A stretch of 64,000 nucleotides of DNA from CAVQLX01 sp963811605 (GTDB lineage Bacteria > Desulfobacterota > Binatia > DP-6). This document shows, piece after piece, positions 27,311 to 36,166 of this stretch. The first letter of the stretch is position 1, and each line of letters starts with the position of its first letter. The stretch spans positions 124,001 through 188,000 of the forward strand of contig CAWESA010000013.1 in the NCBI GenBank assembly GCA_963811605.1. Direction: 5' to 3'. The notes beneath the pieces were generated by a model. It did no database searches. It had not been told where the DNA came from and saw nothing but the letters and a program-made list of their open reading frames with translations. The position numbers and the translations under genes are program-made.

Positions 27311-27382
27311 CCGGGGCGCTGTCGCTCGCTTCATTCCCCCCCTCCCCGTGCTCGGCACGGGTTGGCGAGCGGCAGCGCCCCG
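27311..27382. repeat. Long nested inverted repeat (18-bp stem with inner hairpin)
   Basis: Bases 27312-27329 pair with 27365-27382 along 18 positions, broken only by one G-T wobble. Inside the loop CCCGTGC (27345-27351) pairs with GCACGGG (27355-27361) around TCG. The result is a hairpin within a hairpin, close to fully paired. It may be a bidirectional transcription end, a repeat-family element or a cruciform. No integrase or transposase gene is near. Confidence 0.7.
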
Positions 27383-27528
27383 CTCTGCGTCACGCATACC
27401 AAGCCGACATGAACTGATACGCCGCACTGCTCAGGATGATCGCGGGCGCGGCTCGCGACGCCGGCCACGCGTCCGCCGTCGCCGACCTTCAAGCGCGCCT
27501 CGATCGAACCTTCGTATGCAAGCCAGCC

Positions 27529-27602
27529 TTGTCCATGCGACCCGACTCCGAGTATATTAAAGGCTCGCTTTAGCATGGCGCCTTCACGGCGCCAAGTTAA
27601 AG
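27529..27602 (+). promoter_or_regulatory. Promoter and operator-like inverted repeat of the Fic gene
   Basis: TTGTCC (27529-27534) and TATATT (27553-27558) are 18 bp apart and look like a housekeeping sigma promoter. This is one of the few AT-rich spots in the window. Just downstream TGGCGCC-TTCAC-GGCGCCA forms a perfect 7-bp stem. It is flanked by CTTTA and TAAAG, which extend the symmetry after a 3-base mismatch. TTAAAGGC occurs on both sides as a direct repeat. This could be an operator over the transcription start or a 5'-UTR hairpin limiting Fic expression. Confidence 0.5.
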
Positions 27603-27614
27603 GCAGCCGGAAGT

Positions 27615-28787
27615 ATGCCGCCTCGAAATCCCACAGCCAGGGCCGGCCGGTACGTGAGGCAACCCTCGGGCTACCGGGCATTCATTCCCTCCCCCCTGCC
27701 TCCCGATCCACCGGTTCGTCTTGAAGGGGAGGTCCAGAGTGCCCTTGCTTGCGCGAATCTCGCCCTCGGCCGCCTGGACGGGTCGATCCAGACGCTGCCG
27801 CACCCCGATCTGTTCGTCTTGATGTACGTGCGGAAGGAAGCCGTCCTCTCGAGCCAGATCGAGGGCACGCAAAGCTCCTTGCAGGACCTTCTCGCGGCCG
27901 AGGCGCATATCCTGGCGGCGAGCGAAACGGCGAAGGATGTGGATGAGGTCGTGCACTACGTTCGCGCCATGAAGCACGGCCTCGGGCGCCTCGCCAAGCT
28001 GCCGGTGTCCGTGCGCCTCATTCGTGAGATCCACCGCGTGCTGGTCGAGCGCGGACGTGGGGCCCGGCTCACACCGGGTGAGCTGCGACGGAGCCAGAAC
28101 TGGATCGGTCCCATCGGGTGCACGCTCGCGGAAGCGACGTTCGTGCCACCTCCACCGTCCGAGCTACTCGCTGCGCTCGGGGCCCTCGAGCGGTTCCTGC
28201 ACGAGGACGACGAGTCCGTTCCTCTGCTCGTGAAGATCGGGCTCGCCCACGCGCAGTTCGAGACGATCCATCCGTTTCTCGACGGCAACGGCCGCATCGG
28301 GCGCTTGCTGATCACCTTCCTGCTCTGCGAGCGCGAAGTGCTCAACAAGCCCGTGCTCTACCTCTCGCATTACTTCAAGCGTCACCGCCAGGAATACTAC
28401 GATCGCCTGCAGGCGGTACGTGACCGCGGCGACTGGGAGGGCTGGCTCACTTTTTTCCTTCACGGGGTCGCCGAGGTGAGCGGACAGGCTACCGAAACAG
28501 CGCGCCGGGTTCTTGCGCTCCGCGAGGCGCACCGGAGCGCGATCACGGAACACTTCGGCCGCGCTGCCGGCAACGGCCACAAGGTGCTCGAGCGGTTGTT
28601 CGAGCAGCCCATCGTGTCGGTGAACGTGGTCCAGTCGCTCACCGGGACGACGTATCCCGCGGCCAACGATCTGGTGCAACGGTTCGCCCGGCGCAGGATT
28701 CTCGTGGAAATCACCGGCCAGGCGCGCAATCGGAAATATCGCTACGACGCGTACGTACGGCTGTTTGACGAGGAGACGAGCGGGTGA
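27615..28787 (+). CDS. Fic-domain protein (class II, probable AMPylating enzyme)
   Basis: A 390-residue protein with a Fic_N domain (residues about 1-110), a Fic core (about 115-260) and a C-terminal winged-helix part (about 330-385). The catalytic motif HPFLDGNGRIGRLL is complete: the base His, the metal-binding Asp, and the Gly-Asn-Gly-Arg phosphate loop. The N-terminal helix SSQIEG fits the class II auto-inhibitory (S/T)xxxE(G/N) motif, so the enzyme should be held off until the helix moves. Such enzymes usually transfer AMP from ATP to a protein Ser, Thr or Tyr. No separate antitoxin gene is adjacent, in line with the built-in inhibitor. The AT-richer promoter and lone position hint at transfer; the target is unknown. 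Confidence 0.9.
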   Translation: MPPRNPTARAGRYVRQPSGYRAFIPSPLPPDPPVRLEGEVQSALACANLALGRLDGSIQTLPHPDLFVLMYVRKEAVLSSQIEGTQSSLQDLLAAEAHILAASETAKDVDEVVHYVRAMKHGLGRLAKLPVSVRLIREIHRVLVERGRGARLTPGELRRSQNWIGPIGCTLAEATFVPPPPSELLAALGALERFLHEDDESVPLLVKIGLAHAQFETIHPFLDGNGRIGRLLITFLLCEREVLNKPVLYLSHYFKRHRQEYYDRLQAVRDRGDWEGWLTFFLHGVAEVSGQATETARRVLALREAHRSAITEHFGRAAGNGHKVLERLFEQPIVSVNVVQSLTGTTYPAANDLVQRFARRRILVEITGQARNRKYRYDAYVRLFDEETSG

Positions 28788-29065
28788 TTCCGGAGTCGAC
28801 CATGGTATACGCGTCGGCCTCGACGATAAGCACGAGGCAGCCACCCTGCCGCGCCCAGACGTCCGGCGGCGCCGTCATGCGTTCGGGGGCACGCTTCAGC
28901 TGGACCGCGGGCCCTTGCAACGGCTGACCGTACGGGTCCGGCGCCGTCGTCGGATCCATGCCACGGGCCACCCATCCGACACCAGAGGAGCTTCCGTAGT
29001 GCGGGGTGAGCCGCGGTGCCGGGACGTTCCCGCCAGCCGGACGGCCAGCGAGGGAGGATATCTGG
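28788..29065. other. Spacer before the DUF4331 gene
   Basis: A 278-bp non-coding gap between the Fic gene and the metal locus. It must hold the promoter of the DUF4331 operon, but I see no clear -35/-10 pair or hairpin. A GGGAGGA ribosome site lies at its right end. Confidence 0.4.
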
Positions 29066-30628
29066 ATGAACGCGAGACCCTGGAAATCGAGGATGGCGGG
29101 GGCCGGGCTGATGCTCGCCCTGGGGAGCGGCCCGGCGCTCGGCGCCAGCCACCGCGAGGCGCCCTTGATGACACTCGACCCGGCCGCCGACATCTCCGAC
29201 GTGCATTTCTTCGTCGGCTACGACCAGGCCAACCTGAATCGGCCCGCGAGCAGCCGCATGGCGACGATGATCATGAACGTCGTCCCCGGACAGGAGCCCA
29301 GCTCGGGTCCGAACTACTACGCCTTCGACGACAACGTCCTCTACCAGTTCAACATCGACAACGACCGCGACGGCAGCGCCGACGACGTCATCTACCAGGT
29401 GCGCTTCCAGACCGAGGTGCGGACGCCCGGGCAGTTCCTGGCCACCCTGGGCGGCGGCCCCCTGCGGCCGATCAGCGCCATCGACGGTCCCGGCAGCGAG
29501 GGCATGTCACGCGTCCAGCGCTACACGGTGACCGAGCTGCGCGACTGCAAGGAGCGCGCGAAGGGACCGAAGTGCCGGCAGAGCACCGTGCTCTTCGGCG
29601 GCCAGCTGCAGCCCACCGTGCCCTCGAACATCGGTCCGCGCACCATGCCGGCGTACGCGAGCCTGCGGCAGCAGGGTATCCGATCGGACGCGGCGACCGG
29701 CATCCGCGTCTTCGCCGGCCAGTCGGGCGAGACCTTCGCCATCGATCTGGGCGCCGTCTTCGACACCGTCAACCTGCGGGTCGAGAACGCCACGCCGATC
29801 CCGATGTTCCGCCCGCCGCTTCCCGTGCAGACGGCCGCCGAGGACGCCAACGACTTCGTGAACCCGTTCGGCGTCAACGCCTTCAGCGGGTTCAACGTGA
29901 ACTCGATCGTCCTCGAGGTCCCGATCACGCGCCTCACGCAGGACGGCGCCCCGGCCAACATGGCCAACGGCGTCGTCGGTCTCTACGCCAGCACGCTGCG
30001 CCAGCAGCTCACCGTCCGCGCCGGCGATCCCGGGCGCGTGCGCGAGGACAGGCCGCTCCTCAGGGGCTCGCGGGACTGGGTGCAGGTGTCGCGCATGGGC
30101 AACCCGCTGGTGAACGAGTTGATCATCCCGATCGGCCGCAAGGACTTCTGGAACGCCACCGATCCCGAGGACGAGGCGCAGTTCCTCGCCTCGTACCAGT
30201 CGCTCGACGTGGCCTCGGCGCTGGGCGCTGTGGCCGGCGTCCCGGTGCCGCCAGCTCCGCGTGACGACGTGGTCGGCATCCTGCTCAGGTATCCCGGCCA
30301 GAGCGGCGGGACGCTCTCCGAGCTCCTGCGCCTCGACCTCACCGTGCCGCCGACGCCGCCCGACCAGATCAAGCGGCTCGGACCGTTCGCGCACGACGCG
30401 GTCGGCGGATCCACGCCCGACCCGGCGGGATTCCCCAACGGGCGCAGGCCGAACGACGACGTGACCGACATCGTCGTCCGCGTCGCGGGCGGGTCGGTGT
30501 TCATCCAGAACTACGTCGGTGACGGCGTGGGCGTCGGCGAGCTCGGCATCACGCCCGACTTCCCGTTCGTTCCGCTTCCCTACGACGGCCGCAATCGCCG
30601 CCACCGCGATCCGGGAGAGCCGGCGTGA
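29066..30628 (+). CDS. DUF4331-family exported protein
   Basis: A 520-residue exported protein matching the DUF4331 family. The mature N-terminus begins ASHREAPLMTLDPAADISDV, the hallmark of the family, followed by DVHFFVGYDQ and NIDNDRDGSADDVIYQVRF. The signal peptide covers about the first 27 residues (GAGLMLALGSGPALGA). ATG 29066 has GGGAGGA about 8 bases before. Its function is not established in the family; the acidic, His-containing N-terminus suggests metal or surface binding. The stop overlaps the GTG of the next gene (GTGA), placing it in an operon with a TPR protein and two NicO-type nickel/cobalt permeases. Confidence 0.9.
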   Translation: MNARPWKSRMAGAGLMLALGSGPALGASHREAPLMTLDPAADISDVHFFVGYDQANLNRPASSRMATMIMNVVPGQEPSSGPNYYAFDDNVLYQFNIDNDRDGSADDVIYQVRFQTEVRTPGQFLATLGGGPLRPISAIDGPGSEGMSRVQRYTVTELRDCKERAKGPKCRQSTVLFGGQLQPTVPSNIGPRTMPAYASLRQQGIRSDAATGIRVFAGQSGETFAIDLGAVFDTVNLRVENATPIPMFRPPLPVQTAAEDANDFVNPFGVNAFSGFNVNSIVLEVPITRLTQDGAPANMANGVVGLYASTLRQQLTVRAGDPGRVREDRPLLRGSRDWVQVSRMGNPLVNELIIPIGRKDFWNATDPEDEAQFLASYQSLDVASALGAVAGVPVPPAPRDDVVGILLRYPGQSGGTLSELLRLDLTVPPTPPDQIKRLGPFAHDAVGGSTPDPAGFPNGRRPNDDVTDIVVRVAGGSVFIQNYVGDGVGVGELGITPDFPFVPLPYDGRNRRHRDPGEPA

Positions 30629-31899
30629 CGACGTCACTCCATCCTCGCCGGCGAGCGGCACGCGTCCGACTCGCTCTCCTCACGCTCGCCGGCTTCCTGC
30701 CCCTCCTCCCGGCTCCCGTCCGGGGGGAGGGGCAGCCGTCCGCCGCCGTCTCGCAGCTGCTCGAGGTCGCGAGCCACGCCATGAGGAGCGCGCGCGAGAG
30801 CGGTGACCCGACGTGGTACGGCCACGCCCGGACGGCGGTCGACCGGGCGATCGCGATCGCGCCCGACGACTTCGCGGTCCAGCGCGCCGGGGCGTGGGTG
30901 CGGCTGGGCCAGCACGAGTTCTTCGCGGCGCGTGCCCTCGCCGAGCAGGCGGTCGTCCGCGAGCCGCGCGACTGGATGAGCTGGGCGAACCTCACCGACG
31001 CCTCGGTCGAGCTGGGCGACTACGATCGCGCCGTCGAGTCCGCGAACCGGCTCGCCGCGCTCCGTCCCGGCGTCGCGGCCTACACGCGCGTCGCCGGCCT
31101 GCAGGCCCTGCTCGGCGACCGGGCGACCGCGATCGCGACGCTCGAGATGGCGGCCGCGACCGCCGAGCACGCCGAGCCGGAGGCGCTCGCGTGGACCCTG
31201 GTCCACCTCGGCCACGAGCATCTGGCGCTCGGCGACGCCGACGCCGCCGGCCGTGCCTACGAGCGCGCCCTCGACGCCTTCCCGGACTACCACCTCGCGC
31301 TCGCCGGGCTGGCCCGGGCGCGCGCGGCCCAGGGTCGCATCGACGAGGCGATCGCCCTCGCGGCGCACGCCGCCGAGCGCGTCCCGTCGCCGGCCCTGTA
31401 CGGCCTGCTCGCCGACCTGCACACCGTCGCGGGCCACCCGGTCGAGGCGGAACGCGCCCTCGGCGCCGTCGACGTGATGGAACGCCTCGCGGTCTCGCGG
31501 GGTCTGTCGTACGGCCGCGAGGCGGCGATGGTGCTCGCCGATCACGATCGGGATCTGCCGCAGGCGCTCCGCATCGCGCGGGCCGACGCCGCACGCCGCC
31601 CGGACGTATACGGCGACGACGTGCTCGCCTGGACGCTCCACAAGACCGGACACCACGCGGCGGCGAAGCGGGCTTCGTCGCGCGCGCTCCGTCTCGGGAC
31701 GGAGGACGCGATGCTCCACTACCACACGGGCATGATCGCGGCGGCGCTGGGACGCTTCGACGCCGCCGCCCGTCATCTCGCACGGGCCCTTGCGCTGGCC
31801 CCGGCATTCGACGTACGGCAAGCGCCGATGGCGCGCGCCGCTCTCGACGCGGTCCGGGGCACCAGGGTGGCGTCGGTTCGCGGAGGTTCTGCGCAATGA
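30625..31899 (+). CDS. Exported tetratricopeptide-repeat protein
   Basis: A 424-residue protein with an Arg-rich start and a hydrophobic stretch (VRLALLTLAGFLPLLPAPV), probably a signal peptide. Alpha-helical repeats follow for most of its length, several of TPR type (LGDADAAGRAYERALDAFPD; ALGRFDAAARHLARALALAP). It likely scaffolds partners in the periplasm. GTG 30625 overlaps the DUF4331 stop, and its own stop overlaps the permease start (ATGA at 31896). Production of all three proteins is therefore linked, which suggests a shared job in metal acquisition. Confidence 0.85.
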   Translation: MTTSLHPRRRAARVRLALLTLAGFLPLLPAPVRGEGQPSAAVSQLLEVASHAMRSARESGDPTWYGHARTAVDRAIAIAPDDFAVQRAGAWVRLGQHEFFAARALAEQAVVREPRDWMSWANLTDASVELGDYDRAVESANRLAALRPGVAAYTRVAGLQALLGDRATAIATLEMAAATAEHAEPEALAWTLVHLGHEHLALGDADAAGRAYERALDAFPDYHLALAGLARARAAQGRIDEAIALAAHAAERVPSPALYGLLADLHTVAGHPVEAERALGAVDVMERLAVSRGLSYGREAAMVLADHDRDLPQALRIARADAARRPDVYGDDVLAWTLHKTGHHAAAKRASSRALRLGTEDAMLHYHTGMIAAALGRFDAAARHLARALALAPAFDVRQAPMARAALDAVRGTRVASVRGGSAQ

Positions 31900-33362
31900 A
31901 GACGCTGCTCGCCGCCATCGGAGTGCTGGCGCCGGTCGCCGCCGCCGCCCATCCACTCGGCAACTTCACCACCAACCGCTACGCGGCGCTCATCGTCGAG
32001 CCGCGCGCCGTGCGCGTCGTCTACTCGCTCGACCTGGCCGAGCTGCCGACCTACCGCGAGCTGCCGCAGGTGGACACCGACGGCGACGGCAGACCCGATC
32101 CGGCCGAGCGCGACGCGTACGCCGCGCGCCAGGCGGCGGCGATCGCGTCGAATCTCGACCTGATGCAGGACGGCGCACGGCTCGCCCTCGAGCCCCTTCT
32201 CACGGCCCTCGAGCTCTCGCCGGGCGCGGGCGGCCTGCCGACCCTGCGCCTCGACCTCACCTACGAGGCGACGCTGTCACGCCTGGCGGGCGACCTGGCC
32301 TTCGTCGACCACAACTTCGCCGGTCGACCAGGCTGGCAGGAAGTCGTGGCAGCGCCGGCGGACGGCGTGAAGCTGACGGCATCGACCGTACCCGACCACG
32401 ACGTCAGCCGGGCGCTGCGTACGTACCCGGAGGACATGCTGCAGGCGCCGCTGCGCGTGTCCGAGGCGCACATGCGGCTCGCGGCGGGCGGCCCGGTCGC
32501 GCCGGCGGCACCTGCGCCCGTCGGCACGCGCTCCGGCGCGGAGCGCTTCGGTGATCGCTTCACGGCGCTCCTCACCGATCCCGCGCCGCTCGCCGTCTGG
32601 ACCATCGTCACCTCACTGCTCATCGCCGCCATGCTGGGCGCCTTCCATGCCCTCACGCCCGGACACGGCAAGACCATCGTGGGCGCGTACCTGGTGGGCT
32701 CGCAGGGCACCGCGCGGCACGCCATCTTTCTCGGGCTCGTGGTCACGCTGACGCACACCCTCGGCGTCTACCTGCTCGGACTCGGCACGCTCGCGGCGTC
32801 GGCCTGGATCGTCCCGGAGCGACTGTACCCGTGGATCAGCGTGCTGTCGGGTCTGCTGGTGGTCGCCGTCGGCTCCTCGCTGGTGACGTCGCGCCTGCGC
32901 GGCGCGCCGGCGCACGCGCACCACCACCATCACCACCACGGCGCCGCGCACGACCACCACGGCCACGACCATCGCCACCACCATCACGGTGACGACCACC
33001 AGCACGGGCACTCGCACCTCCCCCCTCCCGGCACACCGGTGACGGTGCGCAGCCTGCTCGCGCTCGGCATCTCGGGCGGCCTGCTGCCCTGCCCCTCGGC
33101 GCTCGTCGTGATGCTGGGCGCCATCGCCGTGCACCGCATCGCCTTCGGGCTGGCGCTGATCGTGGCCTTCAGCGTCGGGCTCGCCGGCGTGCTGACCGCG
33201 ATCGGCATCCTGCTGGTGTACGCGCGTGGACTGTTCGACAACCTGCCACTCAACGGACGACTGGCTCGCTACGTGCCGGTGGCGAGCGCGCTCGTCATCT
33301 CGTTCGCGGGCGTCGCCATCGTGGTCGAGGCGCTGTGGCAGATGGGAGTGTCGCTCTCGTGA
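31896..33362 (+). CDS. NicO/RcnA-type nickel-cobalt transporter with large exported N-terminal domain
   Basis: A 488-residue protein. It has a signal peptide (cleaved near AAA before HPLGNF), then an N-terminal extracytoplasmic domain of about 200 residues with an EF-hand-like DTDGDGRPDPAE loop. From about residue 231 on it is a NicO-family permease with the signature LTPGHGKTIVGAYLVG and six or more membrane segments. A loop of about 50 residues near 345-395 is extremely His-rich and should bind metal. The LPCPSALVVMLGA motif follows it. Nickel or cobalt transport is the family role; direction (uptake or efflux) is uncertain. It overlaps both neighbouring genes by 4 bp. Confidence 0.87.
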   Translation: MKTLLAAIGVLAPVAAAAHPLGNFTTNRYAALIVEPRAVRVVYSLDLAELPTYRELPQVDTDGDGRPDPAERDAYAARQAAAIASNLDLMQDGARLALEPLLTALELSPGAGGLPTLRLDLTYEATLSRLAGDLAFVDHNFAGRPGWQEVVAAPADGVKLTASTVPDHDVSRALRTYPEDMLQAPLRVSEAHMRLAAGGPVAPAAPAPVGTRSGAERFGDRFTALLTDPAPLAVWTIVTSLLIAAMLGAFHALTPGHGKTIVGAYLVGSQGTARHAIFLGLVVTLTHTLGVYLLGLGTLAASAWIVPERLYPWISVLSGLLVVAVGSSLVTSRLRGAPAHAHHHHHHHGAAHDHHGHDHRHHHHGDDHQHGHSHLPPPGTPVTVRSLLALGISGGLLPCPSALVVMLGAIAVHRIAFGLALIVAFSVGLAGVLTAIGILLVYARGLFDNLPLNGRLARYVPVASALVISFAGVAIVVEALWQMGVSLS

Positions 33363-34072
33363 CCACGGGGCCGCTCGCCATTCTCGGCCTGGGCTTCGTG
33401 CTCGGTCTGCGCCATGCGCTCGACGTCGACCATCTCGCCGCCGTCTCCACGCTGGTGAGCCAGCGCGGCGGCATCCTGCGCTCGTCGCTCATCGGCGCCG
33501 TGTGGGGACTCGGCCACACCGCCGCGCTGCTGCTCGCCGGGGTGGTGGTGATCGCGCTGCACGCCCAGATCTCGCCCGGCGTCGCGCTGGCACTCGAGCT
33601 CGGCGTCGCGGTGATGCTGGTGGGACTCGGGGCGAACCTGCTGTGGACGCTCTGGCGCGGCGGCACCATCCACCTGCACGCCCACGAGCACGGCGGCCAT
33701 CAGCACGTTCATCCGCATCGCCACCCGGCCGGGGAGATCGCGCACGAAGCGCAGCACCACCCGGTCGCCGTGCGACGGCCCTTCCTGGTCGGTCTCGTGC
33801 ACGGCCTCGCCGGCAGCGCCGCCCTGATGCTCGCGGTGCTGGCCACCATCCCCAACCCTGCGGTCGCCCTGGCGTACATCCTGGTGTTCGGCGTCGGGTC
33901 CGTCGGCGGCATGATGGTCATGAGCACCCTCCTCGGCCTTCCCCTCGCGCTCGCCCGGGAGCGCTTCGTCCGCGCCGAGCTGGCGCTGCGGGCCATGGCC
34001 GGCCTGGGCAGCGTCGCCATCGGACTGGTGCTTGCGTGGCGAATCGGCGTGGAATCGGGGTTTCTCGTCTAA
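33359..34072 (+). CDS. NicO/HoxN-like small nickel-cobalt permease
   Basis: A 237-residue membrane protein starting at GTG 33359, which overlaps the previous stop (GTGA). The first helix region contains LRHALDVDHLAA, which has the HX4DH signature of nickel/cobalt permeases of the NiCoT/UreH group. A short His-rich loop (HLHAHEHGGHQHVHPH) separates the two halves, and FLVGLVHGLAGSAALM is the second half-signature. It is probably a second transporter working alongside the larger NicO protein, or its partner. Six membrane segments are visible. Confidence 0.87.
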   Translation: MTTGPLAILGLGFVLGLRHALDVDHLAAVSTLVSQRGGILRSSLIGAVWGLGHTAALLLAGVVVIALHAQISPGVALALELGVAVMLVGLGANLLWTLWRGGTIHLHAHEHGGHQHVHPHRHPAGEIAHEAQHHPVAVRRPFLVGLVHGLAGSAALMLAVLATIPNPAVALAYILVFGVGSVGGMMVMSTLLGLPLALARERFVRAELALRAMAGLGSVAIGLVLAWRIGVESGFLV

Positions 34073-34079
34073 TCGCGCC

Positions 34080-34649
34080 GTGGCGGACGCGGTCGACATC
34101 GAGTCCGCTCTGCTGGCGCGCGTCGCCGGAGGCGACGAGCGCGCGCTGGCGGAGTTCTACGACCGGCTCTCGCCCCTGGCGTACGGTCTCGCGCTCCGTG
34201 TCGCCGGCAGCGCCGACCTGGCCGAGGACGCCGTGCAGGAAGCCTTTCTCCGCGTCTGGCGGCGCGCGGAGCGGTACGACGCCGCGCGCGGCGGACCGCG
34301 CGGCTGGTTCCTTCGCCTGGTGCGCAACGTGGTGATCGACCATCTTCGCGCGCGCGGCTCGCGTGACCGCGCCGCGGTGCGCAGCGTCGCGCAGGGCGAG
34401 GATGCGCCCGCGCCCGAGCGGCCCGACGAGGCGGTCGTGCGCGGCGAGCGCGCCACCCGCGTGCGGGCGGCCCTCGCCGAGCTGCCGCAGGAGCAGCGGC
34501 GCGCCATCGAGATCGCGTACTTCGAGGGACTCTCCCACAGCGAGATCGCCCGGCGCGAGAACACGCCACTCGGCACCGTGAAGACGCGCATCCGCGACGG
34601 CGTGCTCAAGCTGCGCACCGCCCTCGGCGGGAAGGAACAGCATGCCTGA
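34080..34649 (+). CDS. ECF-type RNA polymerase sigma factor
   Basis: A 189-residue extracytoplasmic-function sigma factor. Region 2 is LAEDAVQEAFLRVWRRAERY and region 4 is LPQEQRRAIEIAYFEGLSHS followed by EIARRENTPLGTVKTRI, the helix-turn-helix. GTG 34080 lies 7 bp after the permease stop; a longer frame from 34032 would overlap that gene by 41 bp. It is paired with an anti-sigma factor of RskA type at 34642, so it belongs to the SigK-like ECF group. By position it probably controls the nickel/cobalt locus, perhaps in response to envelope or metal stress. Confidence 0.92.
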   Translation: MADAVDIESALLARVAGGDERALAEFYDRLSPLAYGLALRVAGSADLAEDAVQEAFLRVWRRAERYDAARGGPRGWFLRLVRNVVIDHLRARGSRDRAAVRSVAQGEDAPAPERPDEAVVRGERATRVRAALAELPQEQRRAIEIAYFEGLSHSEIARRENTPLGTVKTRIRDGVLKLRTALGGKEQHA

Positions 34650-35367
34650 CGAGCCCACGATCGGCGTCGACGAGCGCGAGCTCGACGACCTCGCGCTGGA
34701 GGCGCTGGCCGAGGCCCATGCCACGCCGCCCACGCCGGGGCTGCGCCAGCGCGTGCTCGCCACCGCCCACGCGGAGGCCGAGGCGGAGGGGGCCCGTCGG
34801 GGCCGGACCCGCTGGCGCAGCATCGGTGCGCTGGCGGCGACGCTCGCTCTCGTCCTCGGCGGGCTGCTGGCGCGCGAGAACGGCCTGCGGCGGCGCGACC
34901 TGGCGCAGCTCGACGGCCTGGCGCAGACCAACGCCGAGCTCACCGCCCGCCTCGACACGCAGGAGAAGACGCTGGTGGGGCTGCGCGAGTCGCTCGACGC
35001 CCAGGCCCGCGCGCTGCGCGTGCTGGGCGGGCCCCGCACCCTGTCGGCCTCGCTGGCGCCGAAGGAGGGCTTTGGCGGTGCCGGACGCGTCCACGTGGAT
35101 GCCGAGACCGGCGAGGGCGCCGTGGTGCTGGCCGGCGTGGAGCCGCTGCCGCCGGACAAGGTGTACGAGCTGTGGGTGCTGCGCGGTGACAACCCGCCCG
35201 AGCCCGCCGGGCTGCTCACCGGCGCCGGGCCCGCGGTTTACGTGACGCAGCTCGCGAAGGTGGATCGGCCGGGCGAGGTCAAGGCATTCGCCATCTCGAT
35301 CGAGCCCGCCGGCGGGTCGAAGAGCCCGACCGGTCCGATCGTGATGGTCGGACCGATGCAAGGATGA
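34642..35367 (+). CDS. RskA-type anti-sigma factor
   Basis: A 241-residue membrane-anchored anti-sigma factor. It has a short cytoplasmic N-terminus (ELDDLALEALAEA), one membrane segment (about residues 60-78), a coiled-coil stretch (LAQTNAELTARLDTQEKTL) and the extracytoplasmic anti-sigma-K factor domain. That domain shows VYELWVLRGDNPPEPAGLL and ends at IVMVGPMQG. It should bind and silence the ECF sigma factor encoded just upstream until a signal acts on its outer domain. The start overlaps the sigma gene by 8 bp. Confidence 0.9.
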   Translation: MPDEPTIGVDERELDDLALEALAEAHATPPTPGLRQRVLATAHAEAEAEGARRGRTRWRSIGALAATLALVLGGLLARENGLRRRDLAQLDGLAQTNAELTARLDTQEKTLVGLRESLDAQARALRVLGGPRTLSASLAPKEGFGGAGRVHVDAETGEGAVVLAGVEPLPPDKVYELWVLRGDNPPEPAGLLTGAGPAVYVTQLAKVDRPGEVKAFAISIEPAGGSKSPTGPIVMVGPMQG

Positions 35368-35393
35368 TAGGCGGTCCCGCGAGGGAGGCAGAC

Positions 35394-35588
35394 ATGGGCC
35401 AGCACGGGCATTCGCACACGCACGCACCGACCACACACGCCCACGAGCACACGCACGAGGACGAGCATCACGGTCATGCGCACCCCGGGATCGCGCCCGG
35501 GACCAGGCACAGCCACGAGCACACGCACGATCAGGTCGAGCACTCGCACGACCACGACCACGACGAGCACCACCACCACGACCACTGA
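35394..35588 (+). CDS. Small His-rich metal-binding protein
   Basis: A 64-residue protein in which about 25 residues are His, mostly as alternating His-x and His-Asp/Glu pairs, ending in a block of four His and Asp-His. ATG 35394 has GGGAGG about 6 bases before; an upstream ATG at 35364 overlaps the RskA gene. There is no signal peptide, so it probably acts in the cytoplasm as a nickel/cobalt/zinc store or chaperone beside the NicO transporters. Confidence 0.8.
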   Translation: MGQHGHSHTHAPTTHAHEHTHEDEHHGHAHPGIAPGTRHSHEHTHDQVEHSHDHDHDEHHHHDH

Positions 35589-35656
35589 GGCGGGCGCCGC
35601 GGCCAGCGCCGACGCATCCGGCCGGCCGGCGCGGTCCGCAAGCACGGCAGACGCGC

Positions 35657-36084
35657 ATGAGGTCCCACCTCGCCGCCCTGGTCGCAGCCTGCTTCGCCGC
35701 CGCGATCACCACGCCCGACGTCGGGCTGATGGTGCACCGGCATGCCGGCGGCGACATCTTCCACGTTCACGCCGACCTCGACGAGCCGCCGCACTCGCAC
35801 CACCACGACGACGCCGATCCCGTTCGCGACCTCGACCACTCGAGGAGCAGCGCCATCATCACCGCCAGGAGGGGGCGGCTCTCGACACGACCTGGGCCTC
35901 GTGTTCGGCTCGCCGGACGTGGCACTCGTCACTGCGACCGGGCCTTCCATCGCGCCCTCGCATTGCCGCCGGCCAGATCGTTCCGCCAACCCCTCTGGTG
36001 TGGATGTCCACGCCGCTGCCCGTCCAGTCTCTCCGCCGCATCGGCGCGAGCCCTCCCGCGCCCCCCGCGGTCCGCTCGAGCTGA
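35657..36084 (+). pseudogene. His-rich exported protein, reading frame probably disrupted
   Basis: A good signal peptide (MRSHLAALVAACFAAAI) is followed by GLMVHRHAGGD, HVHADLDEP and a HSHHHDDAD block, so the first 70 or so residues look like an exported metal-binding protein. After about 35,860 the frame loses any protein-like pattern. A neighbouring frame gives a plausible end (stop at 36084) just before the TonB receptor start. I therefore read it as a frame-disrupted gene, but it may be a genuine protein with an odd tail. The end point is uncertain. Confidence 0.4.
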
Positions 36085-36166
36085 ACACATTCGCGAAGCT
36101 TCACATCTCGAGCGACGGCCGGGGCGGGTCCACGGACCGCCGTGTTTCGCGCGTCGGGGGTGTTCC

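Larger units (their letters stand above)
27268..27528. other. Intergenic region with stacked hairpins between porin and Fic genes
   Basis: The 347-bp gap after the porin has no coding frame I can support. Its left part holds two hairpins (27281-27303 and 27311-27382, listed separately). The middle (about 27383-27528) shows nothing I can name. The right part holds the Fic promoter. Confidence 0.5.

Noticed and set aside
27311..27382. Nested hairpin considered as an integron attC site
   Set aside because: The outer ends lack the RYYYAAC/GTTRRRY core boxes, and there is no integrase gene or cassette array nearby.
32920..33010. Short repeated CAC/CAT pattern that could look like a repeat array
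   Set aside because: It is the His-codon stretch in the loop of the NicO-type transporter, in frame and without spacers, so it is not CRISPR or a satellite.
35364..35393. ATG at 35364 as start of the small His-rich gene
   Set aside because: It overlaps the RskA gene and lacks its own ribosome site, whereas ATG 35394 has GGGAGG at a normal distance.
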